A stretch of 64,000 bases of DNA from Bacteroidota bacterium (lineage in GTDB: Bacteria; Bacteroidota; Bacteroidia; Chitinophagales; Chitinophagaceae): NCBI GenBank assembly GCA_023424015.1, contig JAFAEM010000045.1:1-64000 (forward strand), in the 5' to 3' direction. The translations under genes were made by a program, and so were the position numbers. This document shows positions 53,530 through 61,558 of the stretch, in pieces; the stretch's first letter is position 1; the number at the start of each line of letters is the position of its first letter. Under the pieces are notes generated by a model, which made no database searches, was not told the origin of the DNA, and saw only the letters and a list, made by a program, of their open reading frames with translations.

Positions 53530-54386
53530 CTGTTTATTCTCTGTCTGAAATTCTCAAAAGCGGTTTCTATATGGTCATATTTCTCATTGTCAATCGCGAA
53601 CTGGCCGTACCAGCTATATTCGTAGTGACGTGCCAGTCGTGAAAAATCACCGTATAGGTTCGTTCCATGCAATTGCATCATATAATCGAAGTTGGTGCCG
53701 TCCTGGCGATATTGGATCTTACCGGTATCAGATAGTTCACGCAGGAGACGAAGGAACATCAGCCTCACTGCAAATCTGTAATTACCCGCGGCAGCGGCTT
53801 TGTTGATCTCAGCCTGGTAGTTTATACTGAAAATATCACTGGTCACCGGGTTAATTTCTTCATCGTTGATCTTACTGGTTTTCCGGAATAACCTGGTATT
53901 GCTATTACTGAGAAAGATCACCAGGAAAGTCACAAAACCAGCAATGATAACCAGCCATATGAGTGGTTTCATGAATGGGGCCGAAAGAAGCCCGCTTTCA
54001 TTTTCTTCTTTCCGTTTTTGGAAGATACCATCCGCATACCAGAAATCCTCATCATTTTTTAGAGCCTTTACAATATTCTCCGGAAGCCTTCGAATGCTAA
54101 GCGAATCTGGAAATCCATCCGTAAACTCTTTATCCAGGAAGTATTCCTCCCGCACACTGTCTTCATCATATTCCCCTTCATATTTCTCTTCGTAGATAGT
54201 GTCAGGTTCAGCCACCGGTACCGTATCGGCAATGACGGGATCGATCTGGTATTTCAATTCTGTAACACTATCAGCCCAGGCGGGTGACTGGCCGTACGAT
54301 AGGATACTGACCAACACAAAAACAAGCACTATTCCTTTCCGAAGGAATTGCCATTTAAAATGATATTTATCACTCGGTCCTTGCAC
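53526..54386 (-). CDS. DUF4129 domain protein
   Basis: 286 residues from the GTG at 54386, which overlaps the preceding SpoIIM stop as TAGTG; an in-frame GTG at 54458 would lie inside that gene and is unlikely. Signal-like helix at about 16-36 (RKGIVLVFVLVSILSYG), an acidic stretch (about 65-85), a transmembrane helix (about 141-160) and a C-terminal helical DUF4129 region (AVRLMFLRLLRELSDTGKIQYRQDGTN, YSWYGQFAIDNEKY). This domain accompanies SpoIIM and MoxR/DUF58 in many Bacteroidota. Function unknown. Confidence 0.88.
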   Translation of the reverse strand: MQGPSDKYHFKWQFLRKGIVLVFVLVSILSYGQSPAWADSVTELKYQIDPVIADTVPVAEPDTIYEEKYEGEYDEDSVREEYFLDKEFTDGFPDSLSIRRLPENIVKALKNDEDFWYADGIFQKRKEENESGLLSAPFMKPLIWLVIIAGFVTFLVIFLSNSNTRLFRKTSKINDEEINPVTSDIFSINYQAEINKAAAAGNYRFAVRLMFLRLLRELSDTGKIQYRQDGTNFDYMMQLHGTNLYGDFSRLARHYEYSWYGQFAIDNEKYDHIETAFENFRQRINR

Positions 54387-55354
54387 TAGACTTCCTCCTC
54401 CACGGGTTTTATGGATTTTCGCCTGCCAAGCTGAATCGGATAAATGATAAAATACCACACGACAAATAGCACCGACAGGGATGTAATGATGGTTGTTAAT
54501 ATTGAAATATCGTTGTAGAGCCTGGTGATGAACCCTTCAAAAAAAGCTGCCAGTCCAAATACCGGCATCAGGCCGACCATGATCTTGACACCATCTTTTG
54601 CGCCCTGCTTGAGGGCATCAATTCGCCGGATCGTGCCCGGAAACAAAAAACTCTTGCCCATAATAACACCTGCGGCCCCGGAGATGATAAGGGCGGTTAG
54701 CTCAAGTGTTCCATGTACAAATACGACCAGGAAAAATTGTAGCCCCAGTCCCTTCGCTGCAAAAAACTGGTCGAATATTCCCACCATCGCCGCATTCTGA
54801 GCCAGAAGGTACAAGCTGGGAATCCCGACAAATATGCCGGACGCAAACATCAGCAGCGATACCCTAATATTGTGTATCATGAGATGCAGCCAGCTCAGGA
54901 TGGGATTGCCCGATTCATAAATTCCAAATGGATTTCCACTCTCAATATTATCCAGCGTTTGATCTACGTAGCCATCTCCAAAAAAACCACGGGCAACATT
55001 TTCATCCTGCCGCGACACAAAAAAGCCGATACTGAAAAAAATAAGAAACACCAGGAACGTAAATAAGATAACCCGGTGATGCTTGCGAATCGTTAGCGGA
55101 AGATCATTTTTCCAGAAATCGACCAGCCGATTCGATTCCTCCTTCCGGTTTTTATATATATTGAGATAGATCTTTGATGCCTCGCTGTTGATATAGTGCG
55201 TTACTTTGCTGCCAGGGTAAAAGGTCTTGGCATAAGCCAGGTCATCCACCAGTTGTGTGAAATCCCGGGCCATCTCATCAGCATCGTCGGATGGCATGTG
55301 CTGATTTTTTAGCCAACGGTCACGGTTCTTTTTTATAAAAAGGGCCTCTCGCAA
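54386..55354 (-). CDS. SpoIIM/DUF95 integral membrane protein
   Basis: 322 residues from a TTG start giving MREALFIKKNRDRW, the usual N-terminus of this group; no ATG is available. Five or six membrane helices lie between about 100 and 315, with the SpoIIM-type pattern (FLVVFVHGTLELTALIISGAAGVIMG, about 211-236). The name comes from the stage II sporulation protein, but Bacteroidota do not sporulate; here it is the membrane component of the MoxR cluster. An RDD protein often precedes it elsewhere, but 55355-55549 contains no gene. Confidence 0.9.
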   Translation of the reverse strand: MREALFIKKNRDRWLKNQHMPSDDADEMARDFTQLVDDLAYAKTFYPGSKVTHYINSEASKIYLNIYKNRKEESNRLVDFWKNDLPLTIRKHHRVILFTFLVFLIFFSIGFFVSRQDENVARGFFGDGYVDQTLDNIESGNPFGIYESGNPILSWLHLMIHNIRVSLLMFASGIFVGIPSLYLLAQNAAMVGIFDQFFAAKGLGLQFFLVVFVHGTLELTALIISGAAGVIMGKSFLFPGTIRRIDALKQGAKDGVKIMVGLMPVFGLAAFFEGFITRLYNDISILTTIITSLSVLFVVWYFIIYPIQLGRRKSIKPVEEEV

Positions 55355-55549
55355 ATACGTTATTTGCTTGTAAAATACTGCTTTTTAGATAAGATAGAAA
55401 TGATGAGCACAAAATTAAGATTGCATGGCACGTTAACAGTAAAGAGATCAAAACAGGAGTAAATATTATAATTTTTTAACCATTGAATAACCGGCTATTA
55501 ATATCGGTACCTTTTTTTATTCCACATTGCTGACAATTAATCAAATTCG

Positions 55550-56023
55550 ATGAAAATACAGTTCTGGAGTATTGGTAAAAACAACGAGACTTATGTTAAA
55601 GCCGGCGTGGAAGATTTTACAAAGCGGATTTCCCGGTATTTTAAAGTGGATTGGCAGATCATCCCTGTTCCAAAAAATACAGGAATGCTGAGCGAAACGG
55701 ATCTAAAAAAGAAGGAAGCCCAAGTGATACTCGAGTGGCTCGACCGGGACGATTACCTGGTTTTGCTGGATGAAAAAGGCAGGCAGTTGAATTCAGAGGG
55801 GCTTGCAGCCTTCCTCCAGGACAGGGCCAACGAATCGACCAAAAAACTTGTATTCCTGATTGGAGGTGCATTTGGAGTAGATGATACTGTCTTTAAGAGG
55901 GCAAACTTTACCTGGAGCCTGTCAAGCCTTGTATTCCCGCATCAACTTGTCCGGCTTATACTGGCGGAACAGGTGTACAGGGCCTGCACCATCCTAAAGA
56001 ATGAAAAATATCACCATAGGTGA
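55550..56023 (+). CDS. rlmH: 23S rRNA (pseudouridine-1915-N3)-methyltransferase
   Basis: 157 residues, ATG start. A SPOUT-class methyltransferase: the SAM knot is FLIGGAFGVDDTVF (about 102-115), and the C-terminal HQLVRLILAEQVYRACTILKNEKYHHR is diagnostic for RlmH. Divergent from the SpoIIM gene and followed by an octamer array and the rhomboid gene. Confidence 0.97.
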   Translation: MKIQFWSIGKNNETYVKAGVEDFTKRISRYFKVDWQIIPVPKNTGMLSETDLKKKEAQVILEWLDRDDYLVLLDEKGRQLNSEGLAAFLQDRANESTKKLVFLIGGAFGVDDTVFKRANFTWSLSSLVFPHQLVRLILAEQVYRACTILKNEKYHHR

Positions 56024-56032
56024 ATCCGGCCA

Positions 56033-56064
56033 TTTTCAAATTTTCAAATTCCCAAACTTTCAAA
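56033..56064. repeat. Octamer array, TTTTCAAA type (4 units)
   Basis: TTTTCAAA, TTTTCAAA, TTCCCAAA, CTTTCAAA in 8-bp register between rlmH and the rhomboid start (56082). The frame upstream of that start is open but is repeat-encoded and therefore not used. Confidence 0.85.
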
Positions 56065-56081
56065 TTCTTTACATTTATCAA

Positions 56082-56738
56082 ATGGAATTGTCAATCACGA
56101 TTATAATAGTCATCATCACGGTACTGGTATCTATCGGCGCGTTTAATAACCAGAAGATCATGGAGGATCTAATTTTTTATCCGCCTGCAGTCAGTCAACG
56201 AAACCAATGGTATCGATTTTTCAGTTGTGGTCTTATCCATGCGGATTGGGCGCACCTGATCTTCAATATGCTGGCGCTATATCTATTCGGTCGCACCGTT
56301 GAAGTCCAGTTCGCGGAGATTTTCCAGGAAAAAGGGAAGTTTTTATACCTGTTGATGTATGTTGCGGCGCTGGCTGTTTCCATTTTACCTACCTATTTCA
56401 AAAACAAAAACAATTACCACTATCGCAGCCTTGGTGCATCCGGTGCTGTAAGTGCTGTCATATTCGCGGGTCTGCTGATAGCGCCATATCTTGAAGTCTA
56501 TATCTTCTTCATTCCAATACCCATTCCGGGATTTGTTTTTGCACCATTGTATTTAATAATCTCAGCTATCCTTGATAAAAAAGGCAATTCCAATATCAAT
56601 CACTCCGCGCATATATGGGGCGCCCTTTTTGGACTGGCTTTCGTTATTGTTCTGGGCAAACTTGTCGCGGACTTTGATGCGATTTCTTATTGTATCGAAG
56701 GAATTAAAATGTACTTACAGGCAAAAGGCTGGACTTAA
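56082..56738 (+). CDS. Rhomboid family intramembrane serine protease
   Basis: 218 residues from the ATG at 56082. Six or so membrane helices; the catalytic serine is in GASGAVSAVIFAG and the histidine in HSAHIWGALFG, and the HADWAHLIFNMLALY helix (H-x-x-x-x-x-N) supplies the oxyanion-site residues. It cuts within membrane-spanning segments of substrate proteins. Its 3' end overlaps the convergent tilS by 35 bp. Confidence 0.95.
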   Translation: MELSITIIIVIITVLVSIGAFNNQKIMEDLIFYPPAVSQRNQWYRFFSCGLIHADWAHLIFNMLALYLFGRTVEVQFAEIFQEKGKFLYLLMYVAALAVSILPTYFKNKNNYHYRSLGASGAVSAVIFAGLLIAPYLEVYIFFIPIPIPGFVFAPLYLIISAILDKKGNSNINHSAHIWGALFGLAFVIVLGKLVADFDAISYCIEGIKMYLQAKGWT

Positions 56739-58053
56739 TCACCAGGACATTTTTCGTTTTGTCGGTGATCTTAAACCGGTCGTCAATACGGTGTCCAACC
56801 ACCCAGATGATTTTTTTATCAGATTCAAGCACCCAGGTGTTCTCTTTTTCTGATTTAGAAAGTTTTAGATCGATAAAAAATCGGGACAACTTTTTCTTTT
56901 TCTGCATGCCCTGCGGATAGAAATAATCGCCCTGTTTCCACCTGCGAAGCAAAAGCGGGAATTTTATAGCATACGCGTCAAGACAGGCATCCTGATTGGA
57001 TGTAGGGATACGTATTTCACTCGCCTCTTCCATCCACAATTGAAAGCTCATCATCGCGCATTGGGCAAATGCCTGTCCTTCTTCGATCATAACAATTTCC
57101 GATAGTATTGGTTGCAAAGGAGCAATGACCAGCCATTTCCTGTTCCTGATAACCTGGTGTGACGAAGATTTTACATATTTCCCTGTATCGCTGTCGAGCA
57201 AAGAGATCACATCCGGTGTTTGCGCGGAACTAAAGCCGAAATCCCTGATGATCTCATAAACTATGGTCTGAAGTGGCTCACGTTGTTTCAATTTCAAAAC
57301 CGGGATATGAATTTCATTTCCTTTTCTTTCCAGTAGTTGTTTTTTATGCATATCCAAAGCCTGCTGGTAAAGCTGTTCGACCTCCCTGAACCGATCAATA
57401 TTTGACAGCACATTCTCACTGGCACCCGGCAACGATTCTTCTATCATTGGGATGACCTGGTTACGAAAATAATTGCGTGTATAATCGTTCCGCAGGTTAG
57501 TGTAGTCACTCACAAATTCAAGATGTTGTTCCGCCAGGAACTCTTCCAGTTGTTTTCGACGGGCAAATAACAGCGGCCTGACAATCGAACCTTTTTTGGA
57601 CTCGATGCCACGCATACCCCTAACACCTGTGCCACGGAAAAACTTCATGAGCACCGTTTCGATATTATCATCGGCATGATGAGCTGTTAGGATATATTGG
57701 TAACCATTTTTAACCCTGATTTCTTCGAACCAGTTATATCGCAGGTTGCGTGCCGCCTCCTGTGTTGATAGTTTATTCTCCTCTGCAAATTTTTTGGTTT
57801 CAAATTTTACAAGATGAAAATTCACGTTATAGCGCTGTGCCAGCCCAGTCACAAACTTTTCATCTCTTTCACTATCTGCCTCCCGCAACTGGAAATTGCA
57901 ATGCGCGATTGAAAAATCATAACCCGCCTGTTTACATAGCTCACACAACACCACAGAATCCACCCCCCCACTCACGGCCAATAATAACCGGTCACTTGTA
58001 GTAAAAAGCTGGTTAGCCTGAATAAAATTTTTATATCGTTGCAATAAGCTCAT
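56704..58053 (-). CDS. tilS: tRNA(Ile)-lysidine synthase
   Basis: 449 residues, ATG start. TilS attaches lysine to C34 of tRNA-Ile(CAU). The PP-loop ATPase motif SGGVDS is at 28-33, HHADDNIETVLM follows, and the C-terminal lysidine domain has RRWKQGDYFYPQGM. Its 3' end overlaps the rhomboid gene tail-to-tail, which is unusual for two essential-type genes but is supported by good family matches up to both stops. Confidence 0.96.
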   Translation of the reverse strand: MSLLQRYKNFIQANQLFTTSDRLLLAVSGGVDSVVLCELCKQAGYDFSIAHCNFQLREADSERDEKFVTGLAQRYNVNFHLVKFETKKFAEENKLSTQEAARNLRYNWFEEIRVKNGYQYILTAHHADDNIETVLMKFFRGTGVRGMRGIESKKGSIVRPLLFARRKQLEEFLAEQHLEFVSDYTNLRNDYTRNYFRNQVIPMIEESLPGASENVLSNIDRFREVEQLYQQALDMHKKQLLERKGNEIHIPVLKLKQREPLQTIVYEIIRDFGFSSAQTPDVISLLDSDTGKYVKSSSHQVIRNRKWLVIAPLQPILSEIVMIEEGQAFAQCAMMSFQLWMEEASEIRIPTSNQDACLDAYAIKFPLLLRRWKQGDYFYPQGMQKKKKLSRFFIDLKLSKSEKENTWVLESDKKIIWVVGHRIDDRFKITDKTKNVLVIKSSLLPVSTF

Positions 58054-58076
58054 GACTAATTATTACACTTCCCCCA

Positions 58077-58153
58077 TTTCCACATTCCACCTCTTCACAT
58101 TCCCACATTATACTTCCCCCATTTTCAAATTTTCAAATTCTCAAATCTTCAAA
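58077..58153. repeat. Octamer arrays between tilS and the TPR gene
   Basis: A C-rich set (58077-58107: TTTCCACA, TTCCACC, TCTTCACA, TTCCCACA; period 8, one unit of 7) is followed by a TTTTCAAA set (58122-58153: TTTTCAAA, TTTTCAAA, TTCTCAAA, TCTTCAAA). The TGA stop of the TPR gene (58149-58151) lies in the last unit. Confidence 0.85.
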
Positions 58154-58463
58154 TTGACAACTCCTCCCACGCCCCCTTCAACTCCCCATACGCATGCCTG
58201 TCACCCGCTTTATGGGTCTGTTCCATCCCTTTTTCGTACCAGTGCAGGGCAGATTTAGTGTCACCGTTTCGTTCAAATAATTTACCCAAATGATAATAAC
58301 TACCTGTATAGCCCGGGTCGCGGGACAGCAATTCCTCAAAAAGCCTTCGCGCTTCTGCATCGTCGCCCATTTTGACATATTCCAGGGCCAGCGCATGCTG
58401 TATAAAACTATCCGCGGGATTAGCTTTTAGAAATTCCTTTAACCTGTCAATACGCTCCATCAT
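58149..58463 (-). CDS. Small tetratricopeptide-repeat protein
   Basis: 104 residues, ATG ATG start. Two to three TPR-like helix pairs: SFIQHALALEYVKMGDDAEARRLFEELLSRDPGYTGSYYHLGKLFERNGDTKSALHWYEKGMEQ. TPR units are protein-protein interaction scaffolds; no partner can be read from context. The last residues (ELSI) and stop lie in an octamer array. Confidence 0.88.
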   Translation of the reverse strand: MMERIDRLKEFLKANPADSFIQHALALEYVKMGDDAEARRLFEELLSRDPGYTGSYYHLGKLFERNGDTKSALHWYEKGMEQTHKAGDRHAYGELKGAWEELSI

Positions 58464-58520
58464 TACTTATATCGATCAATATGCCTGGTGAAACAACATC
58501 ACAAGGGCGGGTAAAAAAAA

Positions 58521-58563
58521 TTGCTTTCAAATACCGGATTTAACTTTGCATCACTTATCTTTG
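58521..58563 (+). promoter_or_regulatory. Two overlapping promoter elements for etfBA
   Basis: TTG (58521-58523) with TAACTTTG (58541-58548), and a second -7-like TATCTTTG (58556-58563), 44-67 bp before the etfB start. Two starts, or one main promoter, are possible. Confidence 0.55.
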
Positions 58564-58607
58564 TTTTAGTTGCATAAACAACTAGTTTGAACTTTAAAAA
58601 ACCCGTC

Positions 58608-59351
58608 ATGAAGATCTTAGTATGTATTACCAAATCGCCTGACACTACGGCAAAAATAGCCTTCACTGAAAATAACACGAAATTTGATACCAGCGGCGTG
58701 CAATGGATCATCAATCCTTATGATGAATGGTATGCGCTGGTGCGGGCCATAGAACTGAAGGAAAAAGATCCTTCTATCGTGCTTCATCTTGTTACAGTCG
58801 GACTGGCCGACGCGGAGCCTATTATTCGCAAAGCACTGGCACTGGGTGGTGATGAAGCGATCCGTGTGAATACAGATAGCCACGACAGTTTTACGATTGC
58901 GTCACAGATCGCCGAAGTAGCCAAACAGGGCGGATACGACCTGATATTTACCGGCAAAGAAACCATCGACTACAATGGATCAGCCATTGGCGGCATGGTA
59001 GCGGAATTGCTTGATCTTCCCTTTGTATCATTGGCCGCCAAGTTTGAATTAAACGGTAATAAAGCAACCATCACCCGTGAAATTGAAGGTGGTGAAGAAA
59101 TAAATGAGGTTGAACTACCTGTTGTTGTTAGTGCCCAGAAAGGCATGGCAGAACAGCGGATCCCCAATATGCGCGGTATCATGGCAGCTCGTACCAAGCC
59201 CCTGAAAGTGGTGGAACCGGTTACTGTGGAAGCATTGACCAGTGTTATCAGCTTTGGATTGCCGCCTGCTAAGGCCGGTGTTAAACTGGTACCGGCCGAT
59301 AATGTGGAAGAGCTGGTAAGATTGCTGCACGAAGAAGCAAAAGCGATTTAA
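58608..59351 (+). CDS. etfB: Electron transfer flavoprotein subunit beta
   Basis: 247 residues from the ATG at 58608 (MKILVCITKSPDT). With EtfA it carries electrons from acyl-CoA and related dehydrogenases to the quinone pool or other acceptors. The AMP-binding beta-subunit motifs AALGGDEAIRV-like ALALGGDEAIRVNT and GYDLIFTGKETIDYNGSAIGGMVAELL are present, and the C-terminal recognition-loop region is complete. etfA follows after 73 bp, in which an octamer array sits just before its start. Confidence 0.97.
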   Translation: MKILVCITKSPDTTAKIAFTENNTKFDTSGVQWIINPYDEWYALVRAIELKEKDPSIVLHLVTVGLADAEPIIRKALALGGDEAIRVNTDSHDSFTIASQIAEVAKQGGYDLIFTGKETIDYNGSAIGGMVAELLDLPFVSLAAKFELNGNKATITREIEGGEEINEVELPVVVSAQKGMAEQRIPNMRGIMAARTKPLKVVEPVTVEALTSVISFGLPPAKAGVKLVPADNVEELVRLLHEEAKAI

Positions 59352-59384
59352 GTGCCTTCGGTCAGCGTTCATTCCACTTTGTTA

Positions 59385-59416
59385 TTTTCAAATTTTCAAA
59401 TTACCTCATTTTCAAA
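59385..59416. repeat. Octamer array, TTTTCAAA type, before etfA (4 units)
   Basis: TTTTCAAA, TTTTCAAA, TTACCTCA, TTTTCAAA in 8-bp register, ending eight bases before the etfA ATG, inside the operon. Confidence 0.85.
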
Positions 59417-59424
59417 TTAGTTAT

Positions 59425-60390
59425 ATGTCAGTTTTAATATTTATAGACCAGGCAGATGGACAGGTAAAAAAATCTTCGCTGGAAGCTATGAGTTACGGTG
59501 CTAAAATCGCCGACCAGCTTAATACCACGACCGAAGGTGTAGTACTCGGTACTGTCACGGAAGATCTCGCAGCACTTGGAAAGTACGGAGTCAAAAAAAT
59601 ACATCATGTCAGCAACGAAGCACTCAACGCCTTCGATGCACAGCTTTTTACCCGCGTTATTGCCCAGGTAGCTGAGGCTAATGGATCGTCGGTGATCGTT
59701 TTCTCCAATAATATGGATGGAAAAGCCATCGCGCCCCGGCTTTCCGTGCGCCTGAAAGCGGGTTTGGTATCTGGCGCGGTGGCCCTGCCCGATACCAATG
59801 ATGGTTTTATCGTCAAAAAGAACGTATTCTCGGGAAAAGCGTTTGCTAATATTGCGGTTGATACACAGGTAAAGATCATTACCCTGAATGCAAATGCCTA
59901 TAAGATCGCCGAAGTGGGTGGCACGGCAGAGGTAGTTCCGTTTGAGGCCAGGGTTGACACGGCTAAGATAAAAGTGACCCAAACCAATAAGGCAAGCGGT
60001 GAAGTGCCGCTGACAGAAGCTGGTATTGTGGTAAGCGGCGGGCGTGGATTGAAAGGCCCGGAGAACTGGGGTATCGTGGAAGACCTCGCCAAAGTATTGC
60101 ATGCTGCCACTGCCTGCAGCCGGCCTGTGGCCGATGCGCATTGGCGTCCTCATAACGAGCACGTAGGCCAGACCGGTTTTGCTATTGCACCCAATCTCTA
60201 TATCGCGATCGGCATTTCGGGCGCCATCCAGCACCTGGCCGGTGTGAACCGCAGCAAGGTGATCGTTGTTATAAACAAAGATCCGGAAGCGCCATTTTTT
60301 AAAGCAGCAGATTATGGCATTGTCGGCGATGCGTTTGAAGTAGTGCCAAAAATGACGGAAGCTATCAGGAAACTAAAGGGTATCGCATAA
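59425..60390 (+). CDS. etfA: Electron transfer flavoprotein subunit alpha
   Basis: 321 residues, ATG start. The C-terminal FAD domain has GRGLKGPENW, ATACSRPVADAHWRPHNEHVGQTG and IAIGISGAIQHLAGVNRSK, all diagnostic; the N-terminal domain is the shared Etf fold. Forms the heterodimer with EtfB encoded 73 bp upstream. A hairpin terminator follows. Confidence 0.97.
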   Translation: MSVLIFIDQADGQVKKSSLEAMSYGAKIADQLNTTTEGVVLGTVTEDLAALGKYGVKKIHHVSNEALNAFDAQLFTRVIAQVAEANGSSVIVFSNNMDGKAIAPRLSVRLKAGLVSGAVALPDTNDGFIVKKNVFSGKAFANIAVDTQVKIITLNANAYKIAEVGGTAEVVPFEARVDTAKIKVTQTNKASGEVPLTEAGIVVSGGRGLKGPENWGIVEDLAKVLHAATACSRPVADAHWRPHNEHVGQTGFAIAPNLYIAIGISGAIQHLAGVNRSKVIVVINKDPEAPFFKAADYGIVGDAFEVVPKMTEAIRKLKGIA

Positions 60391-60431
60391 AACGAATACC
60401 CGGCTATATACCGTTTCACAGAGAGAAAGAC

Positions 60432-60466
60432 AGCCAAATGATTTTTTTCATTTGGCTTATTTTTTT
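60432..60466. terminator. Bidirectional terminator between etfA and the lipoprotein genes
   Basis: AGCCAAATGA / TCATTTGGCT stem with a T6 loop, then a T-rich tail (and an A-containing left flank), at 60432-60457, serving etfA (+) and the lipoprotein A gene (-). Confidence 0.85.
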
Positions 60467-60473
60467 CCTCGGA

Positions 60474-61547
60474 CTATTTAAAATAAGTTATTCTATATTC
60501 CGAGGATACAACGTCTGTGTCAAGCCAAAAAGTTGAACATCTCACAAGTCTATCCTTGCTGTCAAATTCAACAATCGCTTCAACATCTTCATACCTTCCG
60601 TCGTATACTTCGAGTCTTACACCTTTAATGGGAAATTTGGAGTATTGCATTGTCTCATAGCCCATTTGGAATGACAAAACGCCGATATAGAAAGAAATCA
60701 GTTCACTCTCATCATTAAATGGTATATCGGCGATCCCATTTAATATCAATTTTCGCTGGTTATACAATTGATCACCTTTTGTCCATCGACCGGAATATTC
60801 CTCTGATGTGAAATTTTGTTCTGTGTTGTCATACTCATATTTTATGTTTGTCATAACCCTAACCACACTCCCAACCTCATCATATATAAGAGAGTCATTT
60901 ACTATAAGGTCAAAGTAAACATTATTAAATGACTGATAAGACAATTGACTATTTAAAACATTTTTATGTTCGGCCGTAAATTCTGCCATTCTCGTAGTTG
61001 TTCGTGCAAAAGGATCTGTTGGATCAGAATCTTCCCACTGCAGCCGATAGTTGCCATTTGCCAGTGTTGTCCTGGTAAATGGTCTCGAGGCGGTACTTCC
61101 TCCCAAATATCTAACGTCAATCTGGCTAACGACATTCTCAATGTCATAAGTTATATCGATAGAACTAATCGCATAATCCCTTCCCGTAAATAATGCTGAA
61201 TATTGATAATCCACATGTATAAGAAGTCCCTTGTTGTTATAAGTTAAGACCGCTTTTGAATTGTTATATACACTCTGGTAGGTCGGATCCTGCGGATCAG
61301 TTTCTGAATCAGTCCAGTTAAGGGTTATCTTACGGTTTGCCGTATCATAGTTGTAATGTTCAACAATCGAATCAGTTCCCCCATTATACACCCAGGCTAT
61401 ACTCTTAATTAACAATGTAGAGTCTTTTACCTCATCGGGGATTATTGGAGGCTTATCCAAATCAATATCTAATTCTTTCTGGCAGGAAATGGCTACCAGG
61501 CTCAACAGGACAATAGGTAGAATCAGAATTTTTATATGTTTAACCAT
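60474..61547 (-). CDS. Hypothetical lipoprotein A (tandem paralogue)
   Basis: 357 residues, ATG start, lipoprotein signal VKHIKILILPIVLLSLVAISC (Cys22). The mature protein has repeated short beta-strands of the YD/RHS-like type seen in Bacteroidota cell-surface proteins: VEHYNYDTANRKITLNW, LTYNNKGLLIHVDYQ, DEVGSVVRVMTNIKYEYDN. It ends in FKIVYFK-like strands. It is homologous to lipoprotein B just upstream (shared DSTLLIKSIA, NQRKLILNGIADIPF). Function unknown; probably surface-exposed. Confidence 0.8.
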   Translation of the reverse strand: MVKHIKILILPIVLLSLVAISCQKELDIDLDKPPIIPDEVKDSTLLIKSIAWVYNGGTDSIVEHYNYDTANRKITLNWTDSETDPQDPTYQSVYNNSKAVLTYNNKGLLIHVDYQYSALFTGRDYAISSIDITYDIENVVSQIDVRYLGGSTASRPFTRTTLANGNYRLQWEDSDPTDPFARTTTRMAEFTAEHKNVLNSQLSYQSFNNVYFDLIVNDSLIYDEVGSVVRVMTNIKYEYDNTEQNFTSEEYSGRWTKGDQLYNQRKLILNGIADIPFNDESELISFYIGVLSFQMGYETMQYSKFPIKGVRLEVYDGRYEDVEAIVEFDSKDRLVRCSTFWLDTDVVSSEYRITYFK

Positions 61548-61558
61548 GGGTTGCGCTA

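Noticed and set aside
59434..60234. 266-codon minus-strand open frame across etfA
   Set aside because: It is antisense to a clearly conserved etfA, its translation has no domain or signal, and long shadow frames are expected opposite such genes.
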